NCBI GenBank assembly: GCA_025603075.1
Contig: MU626301.1
Coordinates: forward strand, 62,001 to 126,000
Length of the DNA: 64,000 nt
Source: Neoconidiobolus thromboides FSU 785
Lineage: Eukaryota; Entomophthoromycota; Entomophthoromycetes; Entomophthorales; Neoconidiobolaceae
Reading direction: 5' to 3'
Shown: positions 33,910 through 45,588 of the stretch, piece by piece
Layout of the letters: each line of letters starts with the position of its first letter
Position numbering within the stretch: position 1 is the stretch's first letter
Position numbers and translations under genes: made by a program
The notes under the pieces: model-generated
The model's database searches: none
What the model was told of the DNA's origin: nothing
What the model saw: only the letters and a program-made list of their open reading frames with translations

Positions 33910-34844
33910 TTAATTATCTTTTTTGCTATCTGCTAAATATTTTGATCTTTGTTTGATCATATATGTATATAACTGGATAAATCCTAATAAATGAATGAGT
34001 GATTATAGCTTAAAATATAACAGAGTATTTACCAAAGGGATAAAAGCACAAAATAGCGAGTAATGCGTAATATAATGGAAGAGAAATATCTTTGATTACT
34101 AGGCGAGCTTGGTATGCAACTATCACTTCACTGCTAGCTCCAATAGGATAAAGTACATAGAAGAAAGTATATCTAATTAAAACAGTTGAATAGTTAGATC
34201 AAAAAAAAATATACAGTTTATATAACTACCTGCACCATTCAAGGACACCCGGAATATAGCCAATTAATCCAAAAAAGTAGTACAAATAACGGATGACTTC
34301 GGTAATACACCACGCTAAAGTCATTGAAGTAAGTGCCCAGTGCTCAGTAACCTAACCATATTAATTGTTTTTTAATATCTTTATACAAGTCATTTACCTC
34401 TTTAATAGGGAAAAAATAAACGATGCCAACAGCTAATAATAAGCGAGAGAATACTTGCATAATAGTAGTAAGTAATGGGGAGCGCACGAAACCTACTTTA
34501 GATTAGATCTTTGTCATTTTTACACTATTATAAATGTTTACGGAATAAAGAATGGAAAATCTAAAGATAAATTAAATGAGATAAAAAGTAAGGAAATAAT
34601 AAATTACTTCTAATATTGCTAAAGATTGTACAATAGGCAAATCGACCGCTGCATTAGCGTAAGTTTTTTTGAAATCACCTTTATTCTTTATGAGTGAGTT
34701 AACGGTATTGAATAAAACAATCCCCCATAAAGTTGCGCATATTATATTATATGATATAAGGTAAAGCCTAATTAAGAAGTTTGGACCTCTTTTTACTTTT
34801 TTAATTTTACTTGATTGTGATCGCTTTTGTATTTTAGTAGCCAT
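33910..34844 (-). CDS. phs1: Very-long-chain 3-hydroxyacyl-CoA dehydratase (Phs1/HACD)
   Basis: Multi-spanning ER enzyme for the third step of very-long-chain fatty acid elongation (3-hydroxyacyl-CoA to trans-2-enoyl-CoA), feeding sphingolipid synthesis. About five exons. N-terminus is basic (RGPNFLIRLYLISYN). Then LPIVQSLAILEVGFVRSPLLTTIMQVFSR, HWALTSMTLAWCITEVIRYYFY, and RYTFFYVLYPIGASSE, where Tyr and Glu of YPIGASSE are the catalytic pair. A final exon supplies PFGFIQLYTYMIKQRSKYL; without it the reading would end early. Six hydrophobic segments are consistent with the family. Confidence 0.93.
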
Positions 34845-35910
34845 TCTTTGATTAAAAGATGAAATATACGTAGTTTTGATTTTTCGATTTTGTAATTATA
34901 TTTTATCCAATAAAAATTTAACATTTTATATATTTGAATTTTAGATAACAAAAGTCCTTGATGACATTAGAAAATCGGAGTTTCTATTTTAGATTTATTT
35001 CCCTATCTACACTTTTAAAATGTTATGGATATGTGTATATTAAAATATATATGTTCATGTACTTATTATAAATTCAAAATTGGAACAACTAGTCTGCATA
35101 TAAGAGACTAATAGACAAAGAATAAATGTTCATGGCATAATTTAACAAACATTCTTGTATTTATCATCTTCAGGAGTAAAAATTTTAGTGTCTAAATAAA
35201 ATAAATTTGAAATATTATCATATGGGGATGTATTTTTGTGTCTAAGAATTTTACTGACAAATTTTCTGCTTAAATAGCGCTTAAAAAATGGAAAAATAAT
35301 GAAGTCAAAAAAAACACTCCCATATTTAAGTTTACAATTTATTTTTTTCTAATAATTATTGTAAGTCAGTATTAAAAGTTTGTTAAATTGGAGATTAGAA
35401 ATATTATGCTCACTAATAATGAAAACATAAAAAAATGACTTTGAAGTAAAAATCTTCTGTCTTCTAAAATGATTTTTGTTGTGGTACGTTTTATTACAGT
35501 ATTAGACAAACTATTAAGCTTCAAGTATAATTTATATCGTTATTAGCACATTAAAAATAATTAGATCAACAGTATATTCATATACTTATATAATAAAAAA
35601 TTTTAATAGAAAATCTCCAAAGCTTTTACTATTTTTTCTAATATTAATATTTCTTTATCAAAAAGAGTCATATATACAAGCACATTTTATAGAGAAATAT
35701 AGTGAATGATATGATTATTTCTAGATCATGATAGATATTCAGTGTATATTTTGTAGCTAATTTATTAAATAGTAGATATAGTTATATTAACATTTAGTAT
35801 ATTTTTGATGTTCTTTAATTATAATGTTAGTTAATTGGTGCAAACTAAATTTATAGATTTAAAATTCAAAACGTAATTCAAAAAATCAACTTTTAATTCA
35901 ATTAAAAACA
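34845..35910. other. Spacer between divergent phs1 and cnb1 with one MITE
   Basis: Contains MITE copy 9 (35224-35321). Otherwise AT-rich without recognised features; both promoters expected here. Confidence 0.5.
35224..35321 (+). mobile_element. MITE family A copy 9 (near-consensus, ATAT duplication)
   Basis: ggggatgtatttttgtgtct ... aaaaaaaacactccc with ATAT at 35220-35223 and 35322-35325. One of the best-preserved copies. Confidence 0.82.
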
Positions 35911-36531
35911 ATGGGAAATTCACAATCTTTGACCATAGATGACATGGTGAGCTCTTCTAACTGTAAATATGTTTTTACGCTTTTTATTTTATATTCTAAT
36001 AGAATGATTTATAGTTACTGCAGAAGAGATTACTAGGCTTTATAAAAGATTCAATAAATTAGATAAAGATGGCTCTGGAGCTATTGATAAAGACGAGTTT
36101 CTTTCAATACCACAAATAGCTTCAAATCCATTAGCTGCAAGGCTTATTGATATCTTTGATGAAGATAATGGTGGTGATGTTGATTTTCAAGAGTTTATTA
36201 ATGGTGTTTCTACTTTTTCTGCAAGAGGAAATAAGGAAGAGAAGCTTAAGTGTAATAATTAGATTATGTTTGTTAAAAATCATTAATTTTTTTAGTTGCT
36301 TTTAAGGTTTATGATATGGATAGAGATGGGTTTATTTCAAACGGCGAATTATTTTTAGTCCTTAAAATGATGGTAGGGAACAATTTAAAAGAAGAACAAT
36401 TGCAGCAAATTGTTGATAAAACTATCATGGAAGCTGATAAAGATGGGGATAATAAGATATCCTTTGAAGAGTTCTGTTCTTTTGTTGAAAAAACTGATGT
36501 TGCTAAACAACTAACTTTACATGATATATAA
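35911..36531 (+). CDS. cnb1: Calcineurin regulatory subunit B
   Basis: Calcium-binding subunit of the phosphatase calcineurin. Three exons (35911-35962, 36015-36251, 36296-36531), 174 residues. N-terminus MGNSQS is an N-myristoylation signal. The first intron is placed after SSSN, giving NFTAEEI as in other fungi. Four EF-hands follow with loops starting [27 protein letters not shown] and DKDGDNKIS, plus [18 protein letters not shown] and LKMMVGNNL. The whole protein aligns without gaps to the family. Functionally linked to the calcium pump encoded at 45589-48675. Confidence 0.97.
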
Positions 36532-36910
36532 ATTTGGTTTATTTAAATGAAGTTTTATTTTCTATTTTTTTTAATATAAATTTTCAATATTTTTGTAAAA
36601 ATTGTTTAATTGTGCTATTATTTTTATTAATTTTAATATACAATTGAGGTTTAAAGTTTTCATATTACTAATAAGTAAAAGTGCTTTTAGATTCTATCAT
36701 ATGATATTCCATTAAACTATAAATTATATAAAGAAATGAATGTTAGTACTAGGTGTGTTTTATTTCAATATTTGCAGTAGATTTTTTTAAGTTTAAATAC
36801 CTAACTCTTGACAAAATAGTTGATAGTTTATTCATAATTATCCTTGTTTTATTGAAGTTAAATTATAAATTTATAGCTTTCAATTTTTGAACGTAATTTT
36901 TTTTAATAAA
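36532..36910. other. Short spacer between cnb1 and uso1
   Basis: About 380 bp, AT-rich, presumably the uso1 promoter. Confidence 0.5.
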
Positions 36911-39900
36911 ATGAATTTTTTATACAACACATTTGTGGCACCGGAAATTCCTGAAGAGCAAAGCGGCGCAAACACGATTTACAAGTTAAGGGATAGGTTA
37001 GAATTAGAGACTGCATCTACTGACAGAAGATCAACGGTTCAAGCGCTTAAAGCCTTATCAAATGATTACAAAGAGGTATTGTAAAATATAAAAAAAATAA
37101 CATTAAATTAATTTTAAAATATCAGCTTGTTGGTGAGCAGTGTTTGAATCTACTAACAGCATTGTTTATTGAAGAAAAAGATGACACAACTTTAGTAAAT
37201 TATTATCTTGAGACTTTCGAAAACTTGTTCAATGTAGAGAAAGTGGTACTTTTATTTTTTTAAAATTTTTTACAAGCTTATAATTCAAGGGAGATAAAGA
37301 AGATTTAGGATACATCTTTGGTGCTCAGTTTGCTAAGGTACTTATAAATTTTCAAATAAAATTAATGTTTACTAATTCATATCCTAAGAATAATGGTGCA
37401 TTAAATAAGCTTTTTGAATGCTTAAGTAGTTCTGATTTTTATTTGAGATATAACGGAATAAGAGTAGTACAATTGCTTAAGAGTTCTGCGTCTGGATATG
37501 TTCAATCAGGATTACTTACTAACCCACTTGCTTTGGCAAGTATTGTAGATTTGTTAGATGATGAAAGAGAGATCATTAGAAATGAAGGATTATTGGTATT
37601 AATTGCACTGACCGAAAGCAACATGGAAATCCAAAAAATCATGGCTTTCCAAAATGTATTTGAAAAAGTTTTGGATACTATAGAGATGGAGAATGGGATA
37701 GATGGTGGAATTATTGTTCAAGATTGTTTGTTTTTGATTTTAAATTTACTGAATGATAATTTATCAAACCAAAACTTTTTTCGTGAATCAAGCTATATCC
37801 CACGTCTTTTAAAATTGTTGATCCCATTAACGGAGCAATTTAGTCCAAACGATTGGCAAGATCCTCAGAGAGTCAATAATATATTGAAGCTTTCTGATTT
37901 GATAAGAGTCCTGACTAAACCGAATGCCACTCATACAAAAGATAACCAAAATGCATTAGTCCGAAGTGGTTTTCTTGATATTTTAATACAAATCATTACG
38001 CTCCCAGTATTACCACGAATACTACATGCTCATTTTTTATTTTGTGTCGGGAATATAATTCGCGATAATCGGAATAATCAAGACAAATTCATATCAATAA
38101 CTTTGAAAAATGAGGAGTCTCTTCATCATGAGCCTTTTATAATTCATTTAGTATCTTTAGCTGTTGAAGATGATGTAGACGATATTGTTAGAATTGGTGC
38201 CACATTTGCGTTCCAAGTAGATTAGATAGTATTTCAATTGAATTACATTAATATCTTTAATAGGCCTATCTATTTAATAATCCAGATGCACAGTTAGCGT
38301 TAGCCTCTACGTTACGACCCCCACCCTCTCTTACTCCAGGTAAGGCAAATTGTTTTCTATTAGAGTAAGTAATACCTTTTTTTAGAGTTTGAGCAACCAA
38401 AATCTCCTGGAAGTATTTTAATACATTCCTTTTTTGATGACATGGAAGATATTGAAGCTGAAGAATCTATTTCTAATCAAAATATTCAACAAAGCCAAAT
38501 TCGCCCCTGGCTCGCTTCTTTGATGCTTACAAGTATTCTTCATTCAAATCCTGCATGTAAAAGCTTAGCTCTCAAAATCCAACTTGCAAGCCCAGATGGT
38601 AAATTCAAGTTGATTTTAAAATAAATCTAACAATTCAATCAAAGGTCCCGTTAGTTTAATAAATTACGTAGCCCAAAAGTTTATATCATTGGCTGATACT
38701 CAAATTGAAAATATCATCCCTCAACAAAAACAGATTTCGCATCCCCATTCTCAGCTTTGTTCGGGTTATTTATCTCTTTTAGCTACTTGGTTGCACGATC
38801 ACTCTCCCTCTGTTTCTGAGTTTTTAGCACAAAGCGCAAGTATCCAATACGTAATTTTATTTAATGAAATGTTTTTTGAATTTATACTAATAGGTATTTA
38901 GTTATTTGAAATCCTACAGCCTGGTTCATCAATTGGGGCTGATCCTTTGATAAAAGGTTTATCTTCTTTTGTTATTACAATACTTTATCAATTCAATGAT
39001 GATAATACTTCCCCATTTGCATCGTATGCTTTTTTTACGTTTTTTAAAGTAACTGTTCATTAATTATCTATAGCAAGATCCTTCGCACCTTTATTTTAAA
39101 AAGAGTAGGCTCTGATCAGATCTTTAATGCTGCCTCCAAAATTAGAAGTACACCAAGCTTCCGAGATGTCCACCCTTGGTATGAATTTCCTGAAACCTAT
39201 AGTTTAGAATCAACCCCTTCACTTGATCAATATAAATTAGATTACTCTTTTGTAGAGTTCTTTAAGCAGCAGTTTGGTAATTTAATCATTCGATTTAACT
39301 TAAAACATTAATTGCCCATAACTCTTTACTAAAAAGTTTAATTTAGAATCTGCTCAAGGGGCACTACTTGATGACAAAAAGGTTGACTACGCTAAGAAAG
39401 GTAAATTTATACTTATATCTAAGAGTGCTAGACTAATTTTGTTCAACAGTTGATACTACTCTTACTACTGGTGACAATGTACTTTTGAAAGACAAAGATA
39501 AAGAACTACAAAATAAAGATGAGGCTGCTGCAAAACTAGAGGCTAAAATACAAGAATTAGAAAGCCTATTAAAAAAACAAGCAACTGAGAGCGAAAAGGC
39601 GATCAAGGCTAAAGAAAATATATTGTTGGAAAAAGAAAAAATAATTTCAGAAAAATCCAAAGAAATTTCCGATAAGGATTCATTATTAATATCAAAAGAG
39701 GCTGAACTTTCTGTAATTAAAGATCAAGCCAAATCTCAATTGACTAGTAAAGACTCCCAACTCACAGCTATGGAAGCCGAATTATTAGTAGTAAAAAACC
39801 ATATCAAATCTCAAATAGATCAGAAAGAAAAAGAGATAATAGATAAAAATTTTATAATAAATACTAAAATATCGGAGATTGAAACTTTGAGAAAGCAGGT

Positions 39901-42900
39901 AAATGAAACAAACAACACAATAAGCAAGAACAAAGAAATGATGCAGGAAAAGTTAAATGAATTAAAACTTAAAGAAACGGAGCTTGCTAAAAAAGAGGAA
40001 ATAATCAAAGAAAAAGATGCTATGATCCATTCAAGTACACAAAAAAATCATAATAATGAGCAACAAACTTCCAAGAAAGATGAAGTAATTAAATTAAAAG
40101 AGGACGAGTTGAAGGAAAAGAACAAATTGATCCAAGAAAAGGAAGAGTTGATTCAAGCGAAACTTAAAGAATTGGCAAAGAAAGATCAGATAATTTATGA
40201 AAAAGATTCTATAATAGAATCAAAGAGTAAAGAGAGCATTGGTATTGGCCAACAAATATCCCAAAAAGATAAGGTAATCCAGTCAAAAGAAAAAGAGTTG
40301 AGAGAAAAAGATGAATTGTTGAAAGAAAAAGAGGACTTAATCCAGGCCAACCTAAAAGAATTGGAAGCTAAGCAAACAGAGATTGTAAAGAAAGATAAAG
40401 TAATTGAATCAAAAAACAAAACGAGCATTGACAATGAACATGAAGTTTCTGAGAAGGATAAGTTGATCCAATCAAAGGGAAGTGAGATAAAAAAGTTAAA
40501 TGAATTATTGAAAGAAAAAGAGGAATTGCTTCAAGCTAAATTAAAAGAGTTAGAATTAAAAGAGAATAAATTAGTTGAGAAGGACCTAGTAATTTCTGAA
40601 AAGGATACTACAATTGAGTCAATAAATAATGAAAGCTTTAATAAAGAACAACAATCTTCTGAAAAAGATAAAATAATTCAATTGAAAGAGAATGAATTAA
40701 AAGAAAAAGACCAGCTAATTCAAACCAAGTTGAAAGAGTTAGAAGCTAAAGAAGCGGATCTAGTTGAGAAAGCATATATTATTTCTGAAAAGGATGCAAT
40801 AATTGAGTCTAAGAACAAAGAAGGCTTCAATACTGGGCAACAAGTATCTCAAAAAGATAGATTAATTCAATTAAAAGAAAAGGAGTTGAGGGAAAAAGAT
40901 CGATTGTTAAAAGAAAAGGAAGAGTTAGTACAAGCTAACTTAAAAGAGTTAGAGGTAAAAGAAGCAGAGTTGATAAAGAAAGATGAAATTATTTTTGAGA
41001 AGAATGCCATAATTGACTCAAAAAATAAAGAAGGGCTTGATAGTAAACAGCAATTTTCCCAGAGGGATGAGATAATTCAATTAAAGGAAAATGAACTAAG
41101 AGAAAAGAATAAATTGTTACAAGAAAAGGAAAACTTGATTCATGCCAAATCAAAAGAGATAGAGATAAAACAAGCCGAATTGGTTAAAAAAGATGAAATA
41201 ATTTCTGAGAAAGATATAGCACTTGAAGCAAAAAATAAAGAGAGTCTTGATAATGAACAGCAAGTATCTAAGAAAGAAGAATTAATTAAATCAAAAGATA
41301 AGGAATTGAAAGAGAAAACTGCTCTATTGAACAAAAAGGAAGAATTAGTTCAGGAGAAGTTGAAAGAATTAAAAGTCAAAGAAGCAGAGCTCATCAAGAA
41401 AAATGAAATCATTTCTGAAAAAGATGCAATAATTGAGTTAAAAGGTAAAGAGAGCCTTAATAACGAACGACAAGTTTCTCAAAAGGATGAGATAATCCAA
41501 TCAAAGGAAAAGGAGCTGAGAGAAAAAGATGCGTTATTAAAACAAAAGGAAGAGTTGGTACAAGCTAAATTAAATGAATTGGAGATCAAAGAAACAGAAT
41601 TAGTTAAGAGGGATCAAATTATTTGCGAAAAGGATATAATTATTGAATCAAAAAGCAACGAAACTTTTAATAACAAACAGGAAGCTTCTAAAAAAGATGA
41701 GATGATTCAATCAAAAGAAAATGAGTTGAAACAAAAAGAGGAACTAATTCAAGCCAAAATGAAGGAGTTGGGTGAGAAAGACCAAATAATTTCTGCAAAG
41801 AATGCAACAATTGAGTCAAAATGCAAAGAAAACTTTGATATTGAACAACAAGTTTCCCAGAAGGACAAAACTATCCAATTAAAAGAAAATGAGCTGAGAA
41901 AAAAAGAAACATTATTAAAAGTAAAGGAAGACTTGATTCAAGCTAAATTGGAGGATTTAGCTAAAAAAGACCAAATAATTGCTGAAAAGGATTCAATAAT
42001 TGCAGCTAAAGAAAGTGAAATTTTCACCAATAAGCAACAAGCTTCCAAGAGAGATCAAATTATTCAATCAAAAGAAGACGAGATAATGGAAAAAAACAAA
42101 TTGTTGGGAGAAAAAGAGGAAGTAATTCAATCTAAGTTGAAGGATTTAGAAGCTAAGGAATCAGAATTGATAAAGAAAGAAGAATTAATTAAATCAAAAG
42201 ATAAAATGGTCATTGACAATGAACAACAGTTATCTAAAAAAGATCAAATAATCCACTTGAAGGAAAATGAGTTGTTACAAAAAAATGAATTGTTGAAAGA
42301 AAAAGAAGAGTTGATAGAGACCAAGTTAAAAGAGTTAGAAGCCAAGAAAATGGAACTAGTAGAGAAAGACCAAATCATTTCCGAAAAAGAGGTCATAATT
42401 GATTCAAAAAATAAGGAAAATCTTGATTTTAAACAGCAGTCTTCTAAAAAAGATGAATTGATAAAATCAAAAGAAGCTGAATTAAGAGAAAAAAGTAAAT
42501 TATTAAAGGAAAAAGAAGACTTGATTCAAGTCAAGGTAGAAGAATTGGCCAAGAAAGATCAAATCATTTTAGATAAAGATTCGATGATTGCAGTCAAAGA
42601 GAAGGAGAAACTTATTTATGAGCAAAAAGTTTCCCAAATAAGTGAAGTAGTCCAATCAAAGGAGAAAGAGTTAAAGGAAAAAAATAAGTTATTACAAGAA
42701 AAAGAAAACTTAATTTCAGTCAAATTAGATGAGTTGGAATCCAAAGAAGCCGAATTAATTAAGAAAGATCAATTTATTTCTGAAAGAAATGCCATAATTG
42801 AATCAACGAGGAATGAAAATCTTGAGAATCAACGACAAGTTTCCAAAAAGGATGAGATAATCCAATTGAAAGAGAATGAGCTAAAACAAAAGGATGAATT

Positions 42901-44161
42901 AATTCAAGCAAAATTGAAAGAATTAGAAGCTAAAGAAGCAGAACTAATTAAGAAAGATGAGATCATTTCTGAAAAAGATTCAATAATTGAGGCAAAGGAT
43001 AAAGAAAGACTTAATAATGAGCAACAGGTTCTCAAGAAAGATAAGGTAATTCAATCAAAAGAGAAGGAATTGAAAGAAAAAATCGGATTATTACAAGAAA
43101 AAGAAGTGTTAATTTCAATCAAGTTAAGTGAATTAGAAATTAAAGAGGCAGAGTTAATTAAGAAAGACCAAGTTATTTCTGAGAAAGATGCCATTATTAA
43201 ATTAAAAAGCAAAGAAAGCCTTGAAAATGAACAAGAAATTTATAACAATAATAAACTTATCCAACTAAAAGATGAAGAGCTTAAGGAAAAAAATGATTTA
43301 TTAAGAAAGAAAGAGGAAGTAATCTTAACCAAATTGGATGAGTTAGAGGTTAAAAATGCAGAATTAATTAAAAGAGATCAAATCATTTCTGAAAAGGGTG
43401 CTTTGATTGACACAATAAAGAAAGAAAACCTCAATAATGAACAGCGAGTTTCTGAAAAGGATAAATTGATCCAATCAAAAGAAATCGAATTGAAACAAAA
43501 AGAGGAATTGATCCAAATCAAAATGAAAGAATTGGAAGACAAAGGAGCAGAATTGATGAAGAAAGACCAAATTATTTCTGAGAAAGATGCTATAATTGAA
43601 TCAAAGAGTAAAGAAGACCTTGATAATGAGCAACAATCTTCTAAAAAAGATGAAATTATTCAATTAAAAGAGAAAGAACTGCAACAGAAAATTGAGCTGT
43701 TGAATGAAAAAGAAAAAATTATAAGTGAACAGGAAAATATAATTGAAATCAAAACTCAACATTTTGAAGATATTGTATCTCAGTTAGCTGATAAGGATAA
43801 AATCATTCAAGATAAAGATTTAGAAATCAATGTGAAATATAGGAATTATGAAGATAATAGTATTTTATTAGCTGAAAAGGATGAAATTATAAGCGAAAAG
43901 GAAAAAGAAATAAATGAAAACCAACTTCGACTAAAAGAAAAGGATAGTCTTTTGTTTGAAAAGGAAAAAGTAATTAAACTAAAAGAAGAAGAGTTGGCTG
44001 AGAAGTTGAATTTAATTATGAAAATAGATGAGAGTTTAAAAGAAAAAGAAAATATATTAAAGGCAAAAGATAAAGAGCTATTTGATAAAACTAAATTAAT
44101 TAGTGAAATGGAAGAAAGTATGAAGGAAAGAAATATCCAGCCGGAAGTTTTTTATATTTAG
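36911..44161 (+). CDS. uso1: Uso1/p115 vesicle-tethering protein with a greatly enlarged coiled-coil tail
   Basis: Tether for ER-to-Golgi vesicles. The start at 36911 (MNFLYNTFVAPEIPEEQ) mirrors the family; a GTG-like extension upstream is not used. Exons 36911-37075, 37126-37245, 37290-37337, 37389-38216 and several more encode the armadillo-type globular head: TIYKLRDRLE, LIALTESNMEIQKIMAFQNVFEKVL, IVQDCLFLILNLLNDN, NQNFFRESSYIPRLLKLL, FLFCVGNIIRDNRNNQ, RPPPSLTPG, PWLASLML, CSGYLSLLATWLHD. One long exon (about 39451-44161) is almost entirely coiled coil, about 1,560 residues. Total about 2,200 residues, versus about 960 for mammalian p115 and 1,790 for yeast Uso1. The tail from about 40075 to 43650 is tandemly repetitive (see repeat entry). 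It ends NIQPEVFYI without the acidic tail of p115. Confidence 0.92.
40075..43650 (+). repeat. Tandem coding repeat in uso1 tail, units of 56, 63 or 70 residues
   Basis: About 18 diverged units, each opening near K-D-x-I-I-Q-x-K-E and continuing E-L-K-E-K..., E-E-L-I-Q-A-K-L-K-E-L, then E-A-E-L-I-K-K-D-x-I-I, S-E-K-D, I-I-E-S-K, and ending N-x-E-Q-Q-x-S. Counted unit lengths are 63, 63, 70, 63, 70, 70, 70, 70 and 56, always multiples of seven, so insertions and deletions remove whole heptads and keep the coiled-coil register. Confidence 0.88.
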
Positions 44162-45588
44162 AATTATAGCTATGTCCATTTCGAATAATTTATCAAGTAA
44201 AACTAATAAAATTGACTTATTCTATATGCTTTTATATATCGCTATTAGAATATATGTTATACTTTTCAAGCAGATACTTTATATACTTATAGTGTATAAA
44301 TATCAATATTATCAAAACTAAAGTCCCTACGTAATAGGTATTTATTAATAATTAACAAGAATTTATAAAAAATTAGAATTAAAATAAAACTAAAAATGAA
44401 AAAGCATTAAATAATCACATGTCAATATTTGGTTTATAAAACTATCATTGATATATTAAAATCTTTTTTTTTTTAATTTTCTATTATTTATCTTAATGAA
44501 ATCTTACTGCGAAGTTCAGTGTTATTTAAAAAACATAAATACCAAAATTTACTTTTATTAAAATTGTAAGAATTTTTTCTAAAACTTCTCTTATTTGGTT
44601 TTTAATTCTGTCAATTTATAAGAATTAAAAAGGGATGTGTCAAATAAAATTGTATAAATTTGACTAAAATATTAAATGGGGGATATTTTTTCTGGTTTTA
44701 TCACTTTCCTTTTTTTTAAGCGCCATTTGAGCAAAAAGATTACCAGTAAAATTCTTAAATGAAAAAATACATCCCCAAATAATTAATTTTTTGATTATTT
44801 GAATTTGTCTAAAAAAGCTATTGCCGGATTATTATTTCAAATATTCAGAAAAGAATTACCGGATTATTACGGAAATAATTTTCACAATTTTATTTTTTGA
44901 TGTATTTATTATAACAAACTGGTAGATATATATTGTTGTTTAAGCTATTTTTATATCAACGACATTGAAGTTATTTTACTTAATATTAAAATATTGTTTT
45001 ATTATGATTTGGTGTAGAAAATTTATATTTATAAAGTAACACTTCTTTTGAAATCCTTAACTAAACATATATATAATAGGTAATAAAGCTTGTTGAGTAA
45101 AATAGCCATAAGGAAACAAAACAATAGAAATAAGATTATAGAGATAAAGTGATTAGCTATAATGAGGGAGCTCAATCAAAGTCCTGGATTTAAAAACATT
45201 TGTTAAATAAATTCTGTTTTAAATATACATTATAGGTATATAAAAAATGTAATAGTTTTTATCAATATTTTATAATCTCGCTAAATTCAAGATTTATTAT
45301 GGTAAATTGATATTAACGTCAGGAGTAAATTAATAATCAAAAGCACCACTATTTATTAAATGAGTACCTCAATTAGTAAATATAAAAACAAGATTATGAT
45401 ATGGCTATATTTAATTTGTAAAGTATAAATAATTGATTAATTTGATTTGCTGAAATTCATTTTTGGTAAATGTTCCAAGTAATGTGATTTTTTATTGGCT
45501 TAGAATCATTTACTAATTAAAAATCAAAATTATATAAATCAATTTCAAACCTTACATAACAGCATTTTGTTATTCAAATTTTACTAGA
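44162..45588. other. Spacer between uso1 and the calcium pump with one MITE
   Basis: 1.4 kb, AT-rich. MITE copy 10 at 44678-44776. No gene recognised. Confidence 0.5.
44678..44776 (-). mobile_element. MITE family A copy 10 (reverse, AAAT duplication)
   Basis: gggggatattttttctggtt ... gaaaaaatacatcccc with AAAT at 44674-44677 and 44777-44780. Confidence 0.78.

Noticed and set aside
39433-41334. Several minus-strand open frames opposite uso1
   Set aside because: Ser/Phe-rich shadows of the Lys/Glu-rich coiled coil.
40075-43650. Uso1 repeats as an assembly artefact
   Set aside because: Units are all diverged from each other at the DNA level and one frame runs through 1,558 codons, unlike a collapsed or duplicated assembly; long reads would still be the final proof.
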